Assembly: GCA_035591015.1 (NCBI GenBank)
Contig: JAXIUW010238729.1
Coordinates: 1-10,029, forward strand
DNA length: 10,029 nt
From: Cephalothrix simula
Lineage: Eukaryota; Nemertea; Palaeonemertea; Archinemertea; Cephalotrichidae
Direction: 5' to 3'
The notes beneath the pieces are model-generated. The model ran no database searches, was not told where the DNA came from, and saw only the letters and a program-made list of their open reading frames with translations. This document shows, piece by piece, positions 1 to 8,278 of this stretch (its first letter is position 1; every line of letters starts with the position of its first letter). A program made the position numbers and the translations under genes.

Positions 1-163
1 GCGAATTCATTCGCGCTTGCGAATACATTCGCGCTTGCGAATTAATTCGCGCTTGCGAATACATTCGCGCTTGCGAATATATTCGCGCTTGCGAATTAAT
101 TCGCGGTTGCAAATTAATTTACACAGCGCGAATTAATTCACGCTCGCGAATTGGTCAATTCGC
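1..163. repeat. 18-bp tandem array with palindromic units
   Basis: About nine consecutive 18-bp units begin at 1, 19, 37, 55, 73, 91, 109, 128 and 146. The typical unit is gcgaatacattcgcgctt. Units 1 to 6 differ mainly at two or three central bases; the unit at 109 is strongly degraded, one extra base separates it from the unit at 128, and the last unit (gcgaattggtcaattcgc) is the same length but lacks the gctt tail. Each unit is internally inverted (gcgaat...attcgc), and in the units at 37 and 91 gcgaattaattcgc is a perfect 14-bp palindrome. The array touches the left edge, so its true length is unknown. Related words (cgattcgcgatttgcgg) run on to about 195 without clear phasing. It is a satellite or minisatellite; no coding role is seen. 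Confidence 0.95.
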
Positions 164-195
164 GATTCGCGATTTGCGGTTTTACAATTCGCGAC

Positions 196-589
196 TTACA
201 GAATGCGAAACGCTCTGGACATATATGAATTTTTTCACGGCTAACTTCCCGGGGGAACACCTCGAAATCTTCGTACACTCTATTTTTTTTAGTGGGCAAA
301 ATCACGGAATCAGAACATCGTTTCATTATAAATTTCCGATAACATTTTTCACTATAACATTTGTAGATATACGCATCAAAAAAATTGCGCGCCCCCTCCT
401 GCCCTTCCTCTCATTACGCACATGGAGGTTGAGATGATAATTTCTAACATAATAACACACACTTTCCATATGAAGGTAATATATAAAAGATACGTACCCG
501 TCTTTGGTATAGTGCTGATGAAAGAATTTTCCCTCCAAGGATGAATGTCCTTCAATGCGAGGCCTGTCCAGAGCTTTATGCATTTCGGA
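196..589. other. No gene or clear repeat seen
   Basis: This interval lies between the 18-bp array and the longer-period satellite. The short open frames on both strands overlap each other, have no recognisable domain and look like chance. I see no promoter, tRNA or convincing inverted repeat. Confidence 0.6.
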
Positions 590-1490
590 AGTCGCGTATT
601 GCATGTCACGTATTCCCGTATTGGATAAAGCAACATGCATATCCGCAAGTCACGAATCGCGTATCGTTGAGGAAAACGCGACTTGCGCATGTTTTGGCAT
701 TTCGCAATTCGTAAATTGTAAAATAATTAGACAAAACCTTTGCTATATCCGCAATTTGCACATTCGCACATATTCGCTATATCTGCGTATCCGCACATTA
801 ACGTATTTACGTAATAGTATATCGCGTATCCGTAAGGTTTTAAAATTTGACCAATACAAGACCTAGCTGTACATCTCCAAGGCACAAATCGCGTATTCGT
901 GTGTTTAAGTACAAGTGGTTCGCGTAACCACAAGTTGCGTATCCGCATGTCGCATATCCGTTAGTTGTAAAATTTGACCAAGACTTAGCTCTACATCCAC
1001 AAGTTTCGAATCAAGTTAAAGAGTACGCGAATACCCTTAGCGTATCTGCAAGTCGCGTATTCACATGTCCGGTTTTGGTTAAGGCCAGCGTCCTCTAGTA
1101 ACGTATACAAATAAATACTGCTTTTGTCCTACCTTTCCAATTTAAATGTGTACGGGACACTGAATGCTGGTGGATACGGCTAGCCGTTATTTACACCGTA
1201 TCCGTAAGTTTTAAAACTTGACCGAGCGTAGATGTACAAATATCCGCAAGTCGAAAATCACGTATCCGCTTGTTAGAGAATACGTATGATTTGCGTATCC
1301 ACAAAGTGGATATTCGCAAATCCGTTATGAAATACACGACATGCATATATCCGAAAGTCGCGAATCGTGTATATCTGTATTTCGCACATGAGACATAACA
1401 TACATATCCGCAAGTCGTGAATCGTGTATCCGCTTACTTGAGAGTACGCGACTACGCGACATGCGATTAGCTGTTCTGCGAATGAAATTG
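590..1490. repeat. Degenerate satellite with about 122-bp higher-order period
   Basis: The region is filled with variants of a short CpG-bearing word, for example atccgcaagtcacgaatcgc near 642, gcgtatctgcaagtcgcgta near 1040, tatccgcaagtcgaaaatca near 1241 and tatccgcaagtcgtgaatcg near 1405. A longer unit is superimposed. A gtaagttttaaaa-ttgacc-like block followed by a ta-g-tgtacat-tcc-caag block recurs at 711 (diverged), 832, 960 and 1204. The spacings are 121, 128 and 244 (about twice 122), and a very diverged copy may sit near 1070. The word cgcgaat is shared with the 18-bp array to the left, which suggests but does not prove common origin. Open frames inside simply read the repeat. Confidence 0.85.
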
Positions 1491-2610
1491 CAAAGACTAC
1501 ATTCATGATATGTTATTATAATCGCTACGCAATAACATTTGTCACACCGGTATTAGCTTGTCCTTGCTTTGGAAATCGGCTTCAGTTCATGTAAATATGT
1601 AGAACCTTGCTCCGATTTTAGGACAAAATCCAACCCAAACATTGGAGTTATAAAAGGGGATTCGTGTTTTTACATCGATTTCTTGTAAGCAGAAATTGTT
1701 GCATGTATCTTGCTGCTTTTTCTCGTAGGCTGACTTATTGTAATAGCCAACTTATAGGATATATATTTCTACCAAACTTCAAGTGGGATTTTAGGGCCAA
1801 TTTTTTAATAAAACCCCAAACCTTTTTGTCGATTTATTTTTATAACATTAAGCTTTCCACTTCTGTTTCTGGAAAGTTTATAATTTCTTCATTTTTAAAG
1901 GTAGCTGGAATCATTTTCATACCCTTTTTTATTCACATATCCAAATCCTTAAGGGGAAAATCTGTGAATCAAAGAGAAGAAAATGATTTTAAGTAAAAAA
2001 ATGTTTTGTGAATCCTCGCAAAAGATTTTCCTAGGAGAATTGCAATTTTTGGGGTGTTCTTTCTTTATCATCATAGATATTGAGTTATCCTCAGTCGATG
2101 ATGCAAATTTGATTTTGAAATCAATATTTTCTTGCTGATCATGCTTCTCGAATTATAGTTTTGTCGACTGTCAGCCCCAAGGTATATGTACAAAGTTACA
2201 TAATTCAAAATAAATTGATTGATTTTTGCTATTTATACCAAGCTCCTGCCTTATTTTTCCTTTGAACTCAAAAACTTTAACACAATATCTTGGGGTCTTA
2301 GTTTCATTGATATCAGAACTTTAAATTGTTCTGTCATACAATATATCTTATATTGATAAAATATTGATGTGTTTCGATTTTGCAGAACTTATGATGTCAG
2401 GTCAGTTATGCAATATACATTGGTATATAATATCAAAATTTCTTTTTTTAGATTAATGCCCTGAATTGCTTAAGGAATTGCTATACATGGATACATGCCT
2501 AGCCTAGCTCAAATTACATAATTTTGAAATGCGTGGAGGTTTTTTACTCTTATTAACGAGAGTCAGTCATGCATCCTTACACCACTGTATTCAACAACAG
2601 TCTTGTCAAA
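1491..2610. other. AT-rich stretch, no gene recognised
   Basis: The longest open frame here (1664-1996, plus strand, 110 codons) encodes an F/I/L/K-rich peptide of the kind AT-rich DNA gives by chance. It has no recognised motif. A weak long-range inverted match (ccccaaggtatat near 2174 against atatcttgggg near 2285) is too short to call an element. No RNA gene or clear tandem repeat was seen. Confidence 0.6.
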
Positions 2611-2673
2611 GGGGTGTCAGCCTAGTTTCATACTCCGACCTAGGGTGGGTCTGGGTCTGTTGTAGTTGCGGCA

Positions 2674-2697
2674 AACTAGTCTGACGTCAGACTAGTT
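2674..2697. repeat. Perfect 24-bp palindrome centred on TGACGTCA
   Basis: The sequence from aactagtctgac to gtcagactagtt is its own reverse complement over all 24 bases, with no loop. The core TGACGTCA at 2682-2689 equals the consensus CRE (CREB/ATF) site. A second TGACGTCA lies at 2734-2741 in a similar context (ttagt-tgacgtca-tcaggctggttgg), which looks like a diverged direct copy. The palindrome is directly visible; any CREB/ATF binding is only inference, because no gene is nearby. Confidence 0.85.
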
Positions 2698-2851
2698 GGT
2701 GGGCGTCTTGGAAATTTTAGTGATTAATTAGTTTGACGTCATCAGGCTGGTTGGTTGGTGTTTCGCCATATTAGTATAAATATAACCAAAATGTCTATGT
2801 GGGTAAAAAAGTTTGTCGCGAAAGCAAAAAATCACAAACGTTCAACAAATG

Positions 2852-2964
2852 TTTTGAAATTTTTCTTTCACGGCATAATTTTTGAAAATATTTTTTTATC
2901 GTGACAAATTTTAAATTTTTTTTTCTTTCGCGACATATTTTTGAAATTTTTTTATTGCGCACAG
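2852..2964. repeat. About four degenerate 29-bp T-rich tandem units
   Basis: Units begin near 2852, 2879, 2909 and 2938. Each has the plan ttttgaaatttttt, then cttt or a variant, then c-cg-ca-a (cacggcataa, tcgtgacaaa, tcgcgacata, tgcgcacag). A minus-oriented relative, tttgtcgcgaaagcaaaaaa, lies just upstream at about 2811-2830, so the region can also pair with itself. Confidence 0.65.
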
Positions 2965-3008
2965 GTGTCAGATTAGTGAAATTTTGTCAGCTTATAGGGT
3001 GGGTATCT

Positions 3009-4511
3009 ATTTTCACCTAATAGGACGTCGGAATATGAACTGATCTACCCCCCACCGCTGGTCTTGTGTGAACTGACAAATTGCATTTTGTTGAAGAGCT
3101 GTAAAAATTAAAAGAAAAGCTTGGTATTGTATCATAATTTCTGATTTTTGTTTGAATTTAAAGCATCCAAAATCAATATTTTGATCAATTTTATATGTCA
3201 TAATCTTTGGTATTTAGCTTAAATTGAAATAAATAAATCGGTAACAAAAATATATGATTTTTAGAAATATAATAATCGCAGTGATTTAGAAATTTTTAAA
3301 TATTTTTTCGTTATTTTCAAAATCTAGTTCATTTCAATGAAAATTCAATTTAAAATTGAAATCATTGCCTTAGGAGATTCAAATACCTGAAAAGGCATTA
3401 ACTTTTTCGAATATATGGATTTAAAGAATTTATTTTACAATTCCAGTAATTTTGAAATAATAGCATTTTGATTGCTAGCTTAAACTATCTTTTCGATTTT
3501 TCTATACAATAGATTCAAAATACAATATAAACATGTTTGTGTAATAATGTTTTATCATTGTATTTTTCATTCTTACCTTAGGCTGAATAATGCCTAAGGT
3601 CACATCGGGATCATTTCACTTTTTATGATGAAAAAATGATGGGAGTTTCCACTCTTATTGTATTTTCGTATCCTCTTCTGGAAATCTCTACATTAGGATT
3701 TTACCCGCGGGGAGTATTTAACTGTTAACATAAGTTAAAATGTGACAATGCTGTTTTTTTTTACTTTTGGGAATTGCGACATCAAACATATTCAGAGTTT
3801 AACAAATTAATATAAATTTATTTTTTTTCTTCTGACGTATAGTATCCACACCCATATTTAAATTTCAAATGCACATTAAAGCTGTTGTTTTTCTCAAAAC
3901 CAAAAATAGAGCCAAAAATACTTAATTGCTTCTTATTTTTCTTTTATATCATACAAATGATTGTGCGCCTTTAGCTAGAAGTGCACGCTTGTTTTTGATA
4001 TATATTTAAATTCTAGGTTGTTGTTTATGTTTTTGAATGATGGTTATGTTTATGCTACGCTATTTTATGCCTTGGGTGTTTTTAAGAACTCGAAATTATG
4101 TTTTTTTCTTCTAAAGGTAACTAGACCACCACCATTTTCTTCTCATCCATATGATAGTCCCAACAGAGCTTAGTTAGGAGCGATAGTGTCCTTCCAGAAA
4201 TAGGAAATACGGGAATTTTAATGAGGAAATATAGGAGAGTGCACAAAATGTATGTTCAATCGCTAGTCGTCAAATTTTTATGCAAAAAAACTGGAAATAT
4301 GAATTAGTTTTATGCCTGATTACTTAAAGATTTTTGTTGATAACACCCGGGTCCTGATTATCGAGCAATAAAACTCACTCCCAACTTCAATTCCCAACGT
4401 TTTGCACTACTGGGTTCCCTCGTTTGCGACTTATAGAATATAAACCACTCGCGCGATATACCCTTTGTTGATGGCGGTTTTACTAGTTGGGTATTAAGCC
4501 GAGAAAGCGCA
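3009..4511. other. Long AT-rich stretch with no recognised gene
   Basis: There is no open frame above about 62 codons. One clean hairpin at 3575-3600 is listed separately. There is also a 17-bp AT-rich inverted repeat at 3345-3361 (ttcaattt, a, aaattgaa). Long homopolymer T runs and many stops in every frame argue against exons, although a short untranslated or small exon cannot be excluded by eye. Confidence 0.6.
3575..3600. repeat. Short hairpin, 9-bp perfect stem
   Basis: The arms accttaggc (3575-3583) and gcctaaggt (3592-3600) are exact reverse complements around an 8-nt loop. No T tract follows directly and there is no gene next to it, so this is reported as structure only. Confidence 0.7.
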
Positions 4512-4870
4512 CCCCCGCGTTTTTCTGGAAAGCTGTGGCATAAACCCCCTTGAACTTTGAATCAAAATTCTGAATCCTTGCAAACCCTGATCCAAGTTTA
4601 TGTTTTCGTAGGGGATTCCTCCGTCCCACGTCAAAAATGGTTTTGGGTATCCTGGGGCCAAAAATACTGCCCAAAATTTTCAGAAAGAAATTTCTAAAAA
4701 TTTTTTTGAAGAAAAATTCGATTTTTGGCCCTGGGCACCCCTTCGAAAATATAAACTTGGATCAGGGTTCCCGGTTTGCAAGGTTTCAGAATATAATCAG
4801 AAATTCATGAATTTCTCATATAATATTCAAGAGGGTTTAGGTCTTAGATTTCCAGAAAACCGCTGGGGGA
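4512..4870. repeat. Foldback element (long imperfect inverted repeat)
   Basis: The two halves pair in order from outside to inside. cccccgcg (4512) faces cgctggggg (4861). ttttctggaaa (4521-4531) faces tttccagaaaa (4849-4859). taaacccccttgaa (4541-4554) faces ttcaagagggttta (4826-4839). ccctgatccaagtttat (4585-4601) faces its exact complement at 4751-4767. ggccaaaaat (4656-4665) faces atttttggcc (4721-4730). Between blocks the arms differ by insertions: about 34 extra bases in the left arm between 4612 and 4645, and about 28 extra in the right arm near 4790-4820, including a perfect 18-bp palindrome at 4799-4816. The central loop is about 55 bp. It probably represents a non-autonomous foldback or MITE-like element; no transposase is present. 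Flanking duplications were not evident. Confidence 0.8.
4799..4816. repeat. Perfect 18-bp palindrome within foldback right arm
   Basis: The sequence agaaattcatgaatttct is its own reverse complement. It lies in the part of the right arm that has no counterpart in the left arm of the 4512-4870 foldback, so it may be a later addition or may have been lost from the left arm. Confidence 0.8.
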
Positions 4871-4994
4871 GGTTTTTGACTATTTATCCATTTATTTATC
4901 AAAAAGCCAACTATATATATATAGATATTCTTAGTTATTAAATCACCGTGACTTTCCAGTCAATTTGAGGCTTTTCCTTAGTTATGAAGAGAAC

Positions 4995-5152
4995 TATTTA
5001 AAGGCTGTTCTAGAGTCACCATTGCTGGCGAAAATATTTGCCAACGATCAGATATGAGAGCACAGGAACCGCAACATTTTTATTCAATACATATTACAAA
5101 GCTTCGGCACGATTTTCGCCAGCGATGGTGACTCTAGAACAGCCTTTAAATA
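4995..5152. mobile_element. MITE-like hairpin with 40-bp terminal inverted repeats
   Basis: The left arm 4996-5035 and right arm 5112-5151 are reverse complements at 39 of 40 positions; the only difference is t/c at 5023 against its partner. A 76-bp spacer separates them. The TIR begins aggctgttctagagtcacc, and both ends abut TTAA (4998-5001 and 5146-5149), so a 144-bp element (5002-5145) flanked by TTAA duplications is possible. Because TTTAAA is itself palindromic, the TTAA could equally be part of the TIR, and the superfamily is not assigned. The high arm identity, compared with the neighbouring foldbacks, suggests a young insertion. There is no coding capacity, so it must depend on a transposase elsewhere if it moves. 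Confidence 0.85.
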
Positions 5153-5376
5153 TTTTAGAACGACTTTGAAGTATAGGAGTAATCACTCGGCTACGCGTCG
5201 TTGATTAATCTTATTCCTGAAGAAACTTCTTAACATGTTCTAACCTACAGTATATAGAGATCATGATTAGAACCATTAGAAGTTTCATCATGAATAAGAA
5301 TTATCAATTAGAATTATAAACAAGAATCGAGGCGAAGCTGAGTAATTATTCGTATCCATCATCGTATTCTAAGATA
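5153..5376. repeat. Imperfect foldback next to the MITE
   Basis: From outside to inside, ttttagaacga (5154) pairs with tcgtattctaaga (5363-5375). The block 5173-5200, containing cactcggctacgcgtcg, pairs with 5328-5355, containing cgaggcgaagctgag, at 22 of 28 positions. The block 5203-5230, containing cttattcctgaagaaacttct, pairs with 5278-5305 at 24 of 28. gttctaa (5237-5243) pairs with ttagaac (5267-5273). The right arm carries about 20 extra bases. Weaker pairing may continue outward beyond the MITE (gtgacttt at 4949-4956 with aaagtcac at 5422-5429). It is a non-autonomous element or its remnant, with no coding sequence. Confidence 0.75.
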
Positions 5377-5539
5377 GATTCACACTTGACTGTCAGTTTT
5401 CTTAAGAAATGGTTCTAGACAAAAGTCACATGAGTGTCATCTAAAAAGAAAAACTTTCCAAATTTTCTGTAGGTGGTAGTATAGTTTTGTGTGTCATCTT
5501 TTATATTCTAAAGTAGAATTCTCATATTCAGTCCTGAAA

Positions 5540-5642
5540 TCAATCACGGGCTCGATTGTTTTGACTCAGTTACCCAGCCGATCCAAGGAGTAACCGCCTC
5601 GCGTCTCTGAACAGGAGTGCTATTCCCTTAAACTACACACCA
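5540..5642 (-). repeat. Possible tRNA-like (SINE head-like) segment
   Basis: Read on the minus strand, the segment gives ggtgtgtagtttaaggga, then atagcactcctgttcagag, then acgcgaggcggttactcc. The run tagtttaaggg is close to an RNA polymerase III box A (TRGYNNAAGGG-like). The box B candidate downstream (ggttactcc or ggatcggctgg) is poor, and I cannot fold a convincing cloverleaf. The stretch is also locally more GC-rich than its surroundings. A decayed tRNA-derived SINE in minus orientation is the best guess, but it is weak; it could be any dispersed repeat. Confidence 0.25.
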
Positions 5643-6207
5643 CTTTTTTAGTTAGTCTAGACTCTCTTGCAATATAATATTTGTGAAAATGTGTTAAACA
5701 TCACTTCCACAAAATGTTCCGGCCATTCACCTTTCCAGGCTATTTGTGCCGAATATTTTAGACTTGTGGCGAACCTTAGATTCCCGATATAGATAACCTT
5801 GTCTATGACTCTTTGACATATTATTGTTATTATTGTTTTGTTTCCATGTAAACATTTTTTCGTACGATTCCACACCTTTTCCACTACTTTACTCCCCCAT
5901 CACACTATCACATTTGTCATTTTCATTATTACATATGTCTTAAATTGTCAAGAAACAAACGCCTGCACGTCTGGACCGTGGTGTCTCGACAGATATTTTA
6001 TTTTTACAATTACATGTATTTGTCATAAATCATTGCATACATTTTCATTGCATGCATTGATTTTTTCGTTGTAAATATTCGTTTCTAAACAATTTTTACT
6101 ATGTTCGTCTGCGCGTAATGTAATTTGTTTTTATCGCTTATTTTTGGTCTCATGTCTGATTCTACTTATGGGGGGTTTATTGAGGGGCTGGAAGGGGTTT
6201 TTCGAAG
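5643..6207. other. No gene recognised
   Basis: Two overlapping opposite-strand open frames (5657-5884 minus and 5838-6074 plus) are short and have no recognised motif. A short ttattg-type simple run lies near 5818-5838. The rest is AT-rich sequence with no structure that I can support. Confidence 0.55.
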
Positions 6208-6340
6208 ACCGAAATTTGCCGAAAAAAGCAACCGAAAACCGAAAAACGGACAAAAAGCTCGACCGAAAACCGAAAAACAGCGAAAAGTAATCGACCGAAA
6301 ACCGAAAAATAACGAAAAGATAGACCTAAAACCTAAATCG
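6208..6340. repeat. About 31-bp tandem repeat rich in ccgaaaa
   Basis: accgaaaaccgaaaaa-type units start at 6231, 6262 and 6294, with a degraded fourth unit (acctaaaacctaaatcg) at 6324 and a degraded leader at 6208. The spacings are 31, 32 and 30. Units share a tail such as acagcgaaaagtaatcg. Because the repeat lacks stops in some frames, it opens a lysine- and arginine-rich frame on the plus strand (6125-6352) and a phenylalanine-rich one on the minus strand (6166-6531); both are repeat artefacts. Confidence 0.8.
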
Positions 6341-6356
6341 TTATTACGGTAATAAC
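6340..6356. repeat. 17-bp hairpin-forming inverted repeat
   Basis: gttattac (6340-6347) and gtaataac (6349-6356) are exact reverse complements separated by a single g. It lies directly at the end of the ccgaaaa array and may mark a boundary. A loop of one base cannot form as such, so cruciform extrusion would open the inner pairs. Confidence 0.65.
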
Positions 6357-6590
6357 AGTGGTCGATCGATGGCTGTTGATTGTTAAAAGACGATAAACGC
6401 CGTTTCAAGCCATTTGTTTTGCCTTGTTTAAGTTTCGGAGACAAAAAAAATGTCCTAAAGGTTTTGACTATGTTGAGATTTTTATATACTATACACACTA
6501 TTAATATACTTTTTTTTATAGATTTCAACAATTGTCATTTCGTTATCTCAAGTTCTTTGCAAGGTATGGAACGTATTATTACGTCTATGC

Positions 6591-6699
6591 AGAACTTCTA
6601 GGTTCCTTGGTTCTCGGGCCAACTTCTCGCTTCTTACCTGCCCTAGGGACTAGGGTGAAAACTTCTCAGGGGAGAGAACTTCTCACCGTCACGTGACGG
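6591..6699. repeat. aacttct word cluster ending in a CACGTG palindrome
   Basis: The word aacttct occurs near 6593, 6622, 6660 and 6678, mostly followed by c and g or a (aacttctcgc, aacttctcagg, aacttctcacc). The cluster ends with ccgtcacgtgacgg at 6686-6699, a perfect 14-bp palindrome with a CACGTG E-box core. The segment is more GC-rich than its surroundings. No transcript or adjacent gene supports a regulatory role, so E-box function is only a possibility. Confidence 0.5.
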
Positions 6700-7389
6700 G
6701 GAACCGGAAATTAGTTCTGCACACCTAATATACAAATATGGAACAGTTTTTTTAAATTTTCGATGAAAAGAAAAAATTAAAACTGAAATTTCTCATTGCG
6801 TAAATCTCGTAAATCTACCAAATTTGACCTATATTTTATCCATACTTATGATGTTGTGGTAGGTACGCGCCGAGTTATTTTTTGCAAAATCAATTAAAAA
6901 TCACAAGCTGCAATAGATTCAGCATACAACTGGTGTAAATTTCCGATATTAAAAAGCAGTTAAAGTTTTCTTGTTCTGCATATTTACGAGAAACATTTGC
7001 CGATTTTATTGTATTGTTTCCAATGACAAAGGCCATTTTTGCTGTTTTATAATTGAGATAATTCAAAATGTTAAAGGTTTGACATTAATTGGTGGGTTAT
7101 TTGTTAATTCTAACGAGAAAAATGTTAATTCAAAATCTCAACTAGCATTTCCCTATGATTATTATGACATTTATTGATGTCATTTCTTGTATTTGCCTTG
7201 GAAATTTTTTCTCATAACTTGCGGCTGATGTGTTTATTTTCTTTTACCCACGATTGCTAGAAACATGCCCCTTGGCAGTTTAATAGCAGCAACCGGATTA
7301 TTAATAGGCATAGTAGAGATACTGAGAATGCTATATTTAGTAAAAAGTGGTCAATATTGCGTATTTTTATGATGACATCTAATCGAAAC
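6700..7389. other. AT-rich stretch with no gene seen
   Basis: The longest frame here is 68 codons (6971-7177 plus), with a cysteine- and phenylalanine-rich chance-like translation and no recognised motif. No repeats beyond simple A/T runs were seen. Confidence 0.55.
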
Positions 7390-7467
7390 GTAAAAATGCT
7401 TATCAATGAAGAAGCATCTAGACTATATATGGTAAAAATGTACTTATGAATGAAGAAAATTTCTAGA
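7390..7467. repeat. Diverged two-copy tandem repeat, 42-bp period
   Basis: gtaaaaatgcttatcaatga followed by agaagcatctaga (from 7390) resembles gtaaaaatgtacttatgaat followed by gaagaaaatttctaga (from 7432). Each copy ends in tctaga. It is an old local duplication with no coding meaning. Confidence 0.55.
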
Positions 7468-8095
7468 TGTTTCCGATGCTTTTATGGAAGAATTGACGCC
7501 CAGATTTTAATAGACTGTTTATAAATGTTGTTTATACTTTTGATTAAAAAATAATTATTGTTGCTAAGGCTTTGATACGCCAAGCGTAACAAGGTTACAA
7601 GGTAAATATTTACACCAAAAATTAAAAATCAGACAAGCACCCCACGTTAAACTCATGATTAGACAGTATTGCTTCTTTAAAAAGGCATATTCCCCTCATT
7701 AATCCATAATTTTTCCCACTGTGGACTATTTGTGGACCATTATAATCATGGCCTTTTTATATATTGCAGAATATATCGCATGATAAATTGTCACGCCCAA
7801 AAATTGCCAAAAATTCAGATATGTCGAGCCTTCTTATTTGTACTCTGATGGACTCAATACTGCGACCCGAATCTGTATGGTTAATTAAAGGTATGAATGA
7901 ATGAATATTAGGATAATAAACTGTCGTCGCAAGCGGGACCGTCGTTTTTGGCGGGAAATGAGGATATAAATGTGATGTTGCTTGTATCATGATCTAAAAT
8001 CTCCAAAAACGGATCGATTTGAGTTCGTTGAATCCTTAACTTTAGGTAAATGAGGTAGTTACATAGGATAACAAACAACTTCAATTTTCTCGGTT
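7468..8095. other. No gene recognised
   Basis: Only minor features are visible: gaatgaatgaat near 7894, a short inverted repeat gtaac-aag-gttac near 7587, and opposite-strand open frames under 80 codons without known motifs. Confidence 0.55.
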
Positions 8096-8278
8096 TGCAC
8101 GGGTACCAAGTAACATGCAAAATGTCGAAGGTCAGCGTCCCTGAAAACCATCACGGGGATGTTCCATAGATTTATCGGAAACAATAGAAAAAAAGTCGTA
8201 CTCAGTTTTCGCATTCTGCGCATGCTTACTCGCAAAATTCGGTATGCGCATGCTATTACAACGGCATTGGCATCTTTG

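Larger units (their letters stand above)
2612..3008. repeat. Composite repeat module bounded by a weak direct repeat
   Basis: The block opens with ggtgtcagcctagt...tagggtgggt (2612-2650) and closes with a related ggtgtcagattagt...tatagggtgggt (2964-3004), a diverged direct repeat of about 40 to 45 bp. Between these lie a perfect palindrome, a diverged copy of it, and a T-rich array, each listed separately. Direct repeats around palindromes could mark a decayed transposable element with flanking repeats, but the identity is modest and no coding remnant is visible. Confidence 0.4.

Noticed and set aside
1-163. CRISPR array
   Set aside because: The units are contiguous 18-bp repeats without unique spacers, in a eukaryote-like context; it is a satellite.
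1664-1996. 110-codon open frame on the plus strand
   Set aside because: Its composition is F/I/L/K-rich as expected from AT-rich DNA. It has no recognised motif, no neighbouring gene and no sign of coding-type base periodicity that I can see.
2173-2297. Inverted repeat ccccaaggtatat...atatcttgggg
   Set aside because: Only about 11 to 13 bases pair well, with roughly 100 bp between; it is too weak to support as an element.
3345-3361. ttcaattt-a-aaattgaa palindrome as a regulatory site
   Set aside because: In sequence this AT-rich, such short A/T palindromes are expected by chance, and there is no gene nearby.
4905-4924. Short (TA)n run as a microsatellite locus
   Set aside because: It has only about six repeats and is interrupted, which is unremarkable in AT-rich DNA.
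5657-5884. 75-codon minus-strand open frame with a plausible-looking mixed composition
   Set aside because: I do not recognise any family in it and cannot see splice context; it is too short to call without a search.
6166-6531. 121-codon minus-strand open frame, the longest in the window
   Set aside because: Much of it reads the complement of the ccgaaaa tandem array, giving repeated F/R/S residues, and the plus strand is open over the same repeat. It is an artefact of repeat structure.
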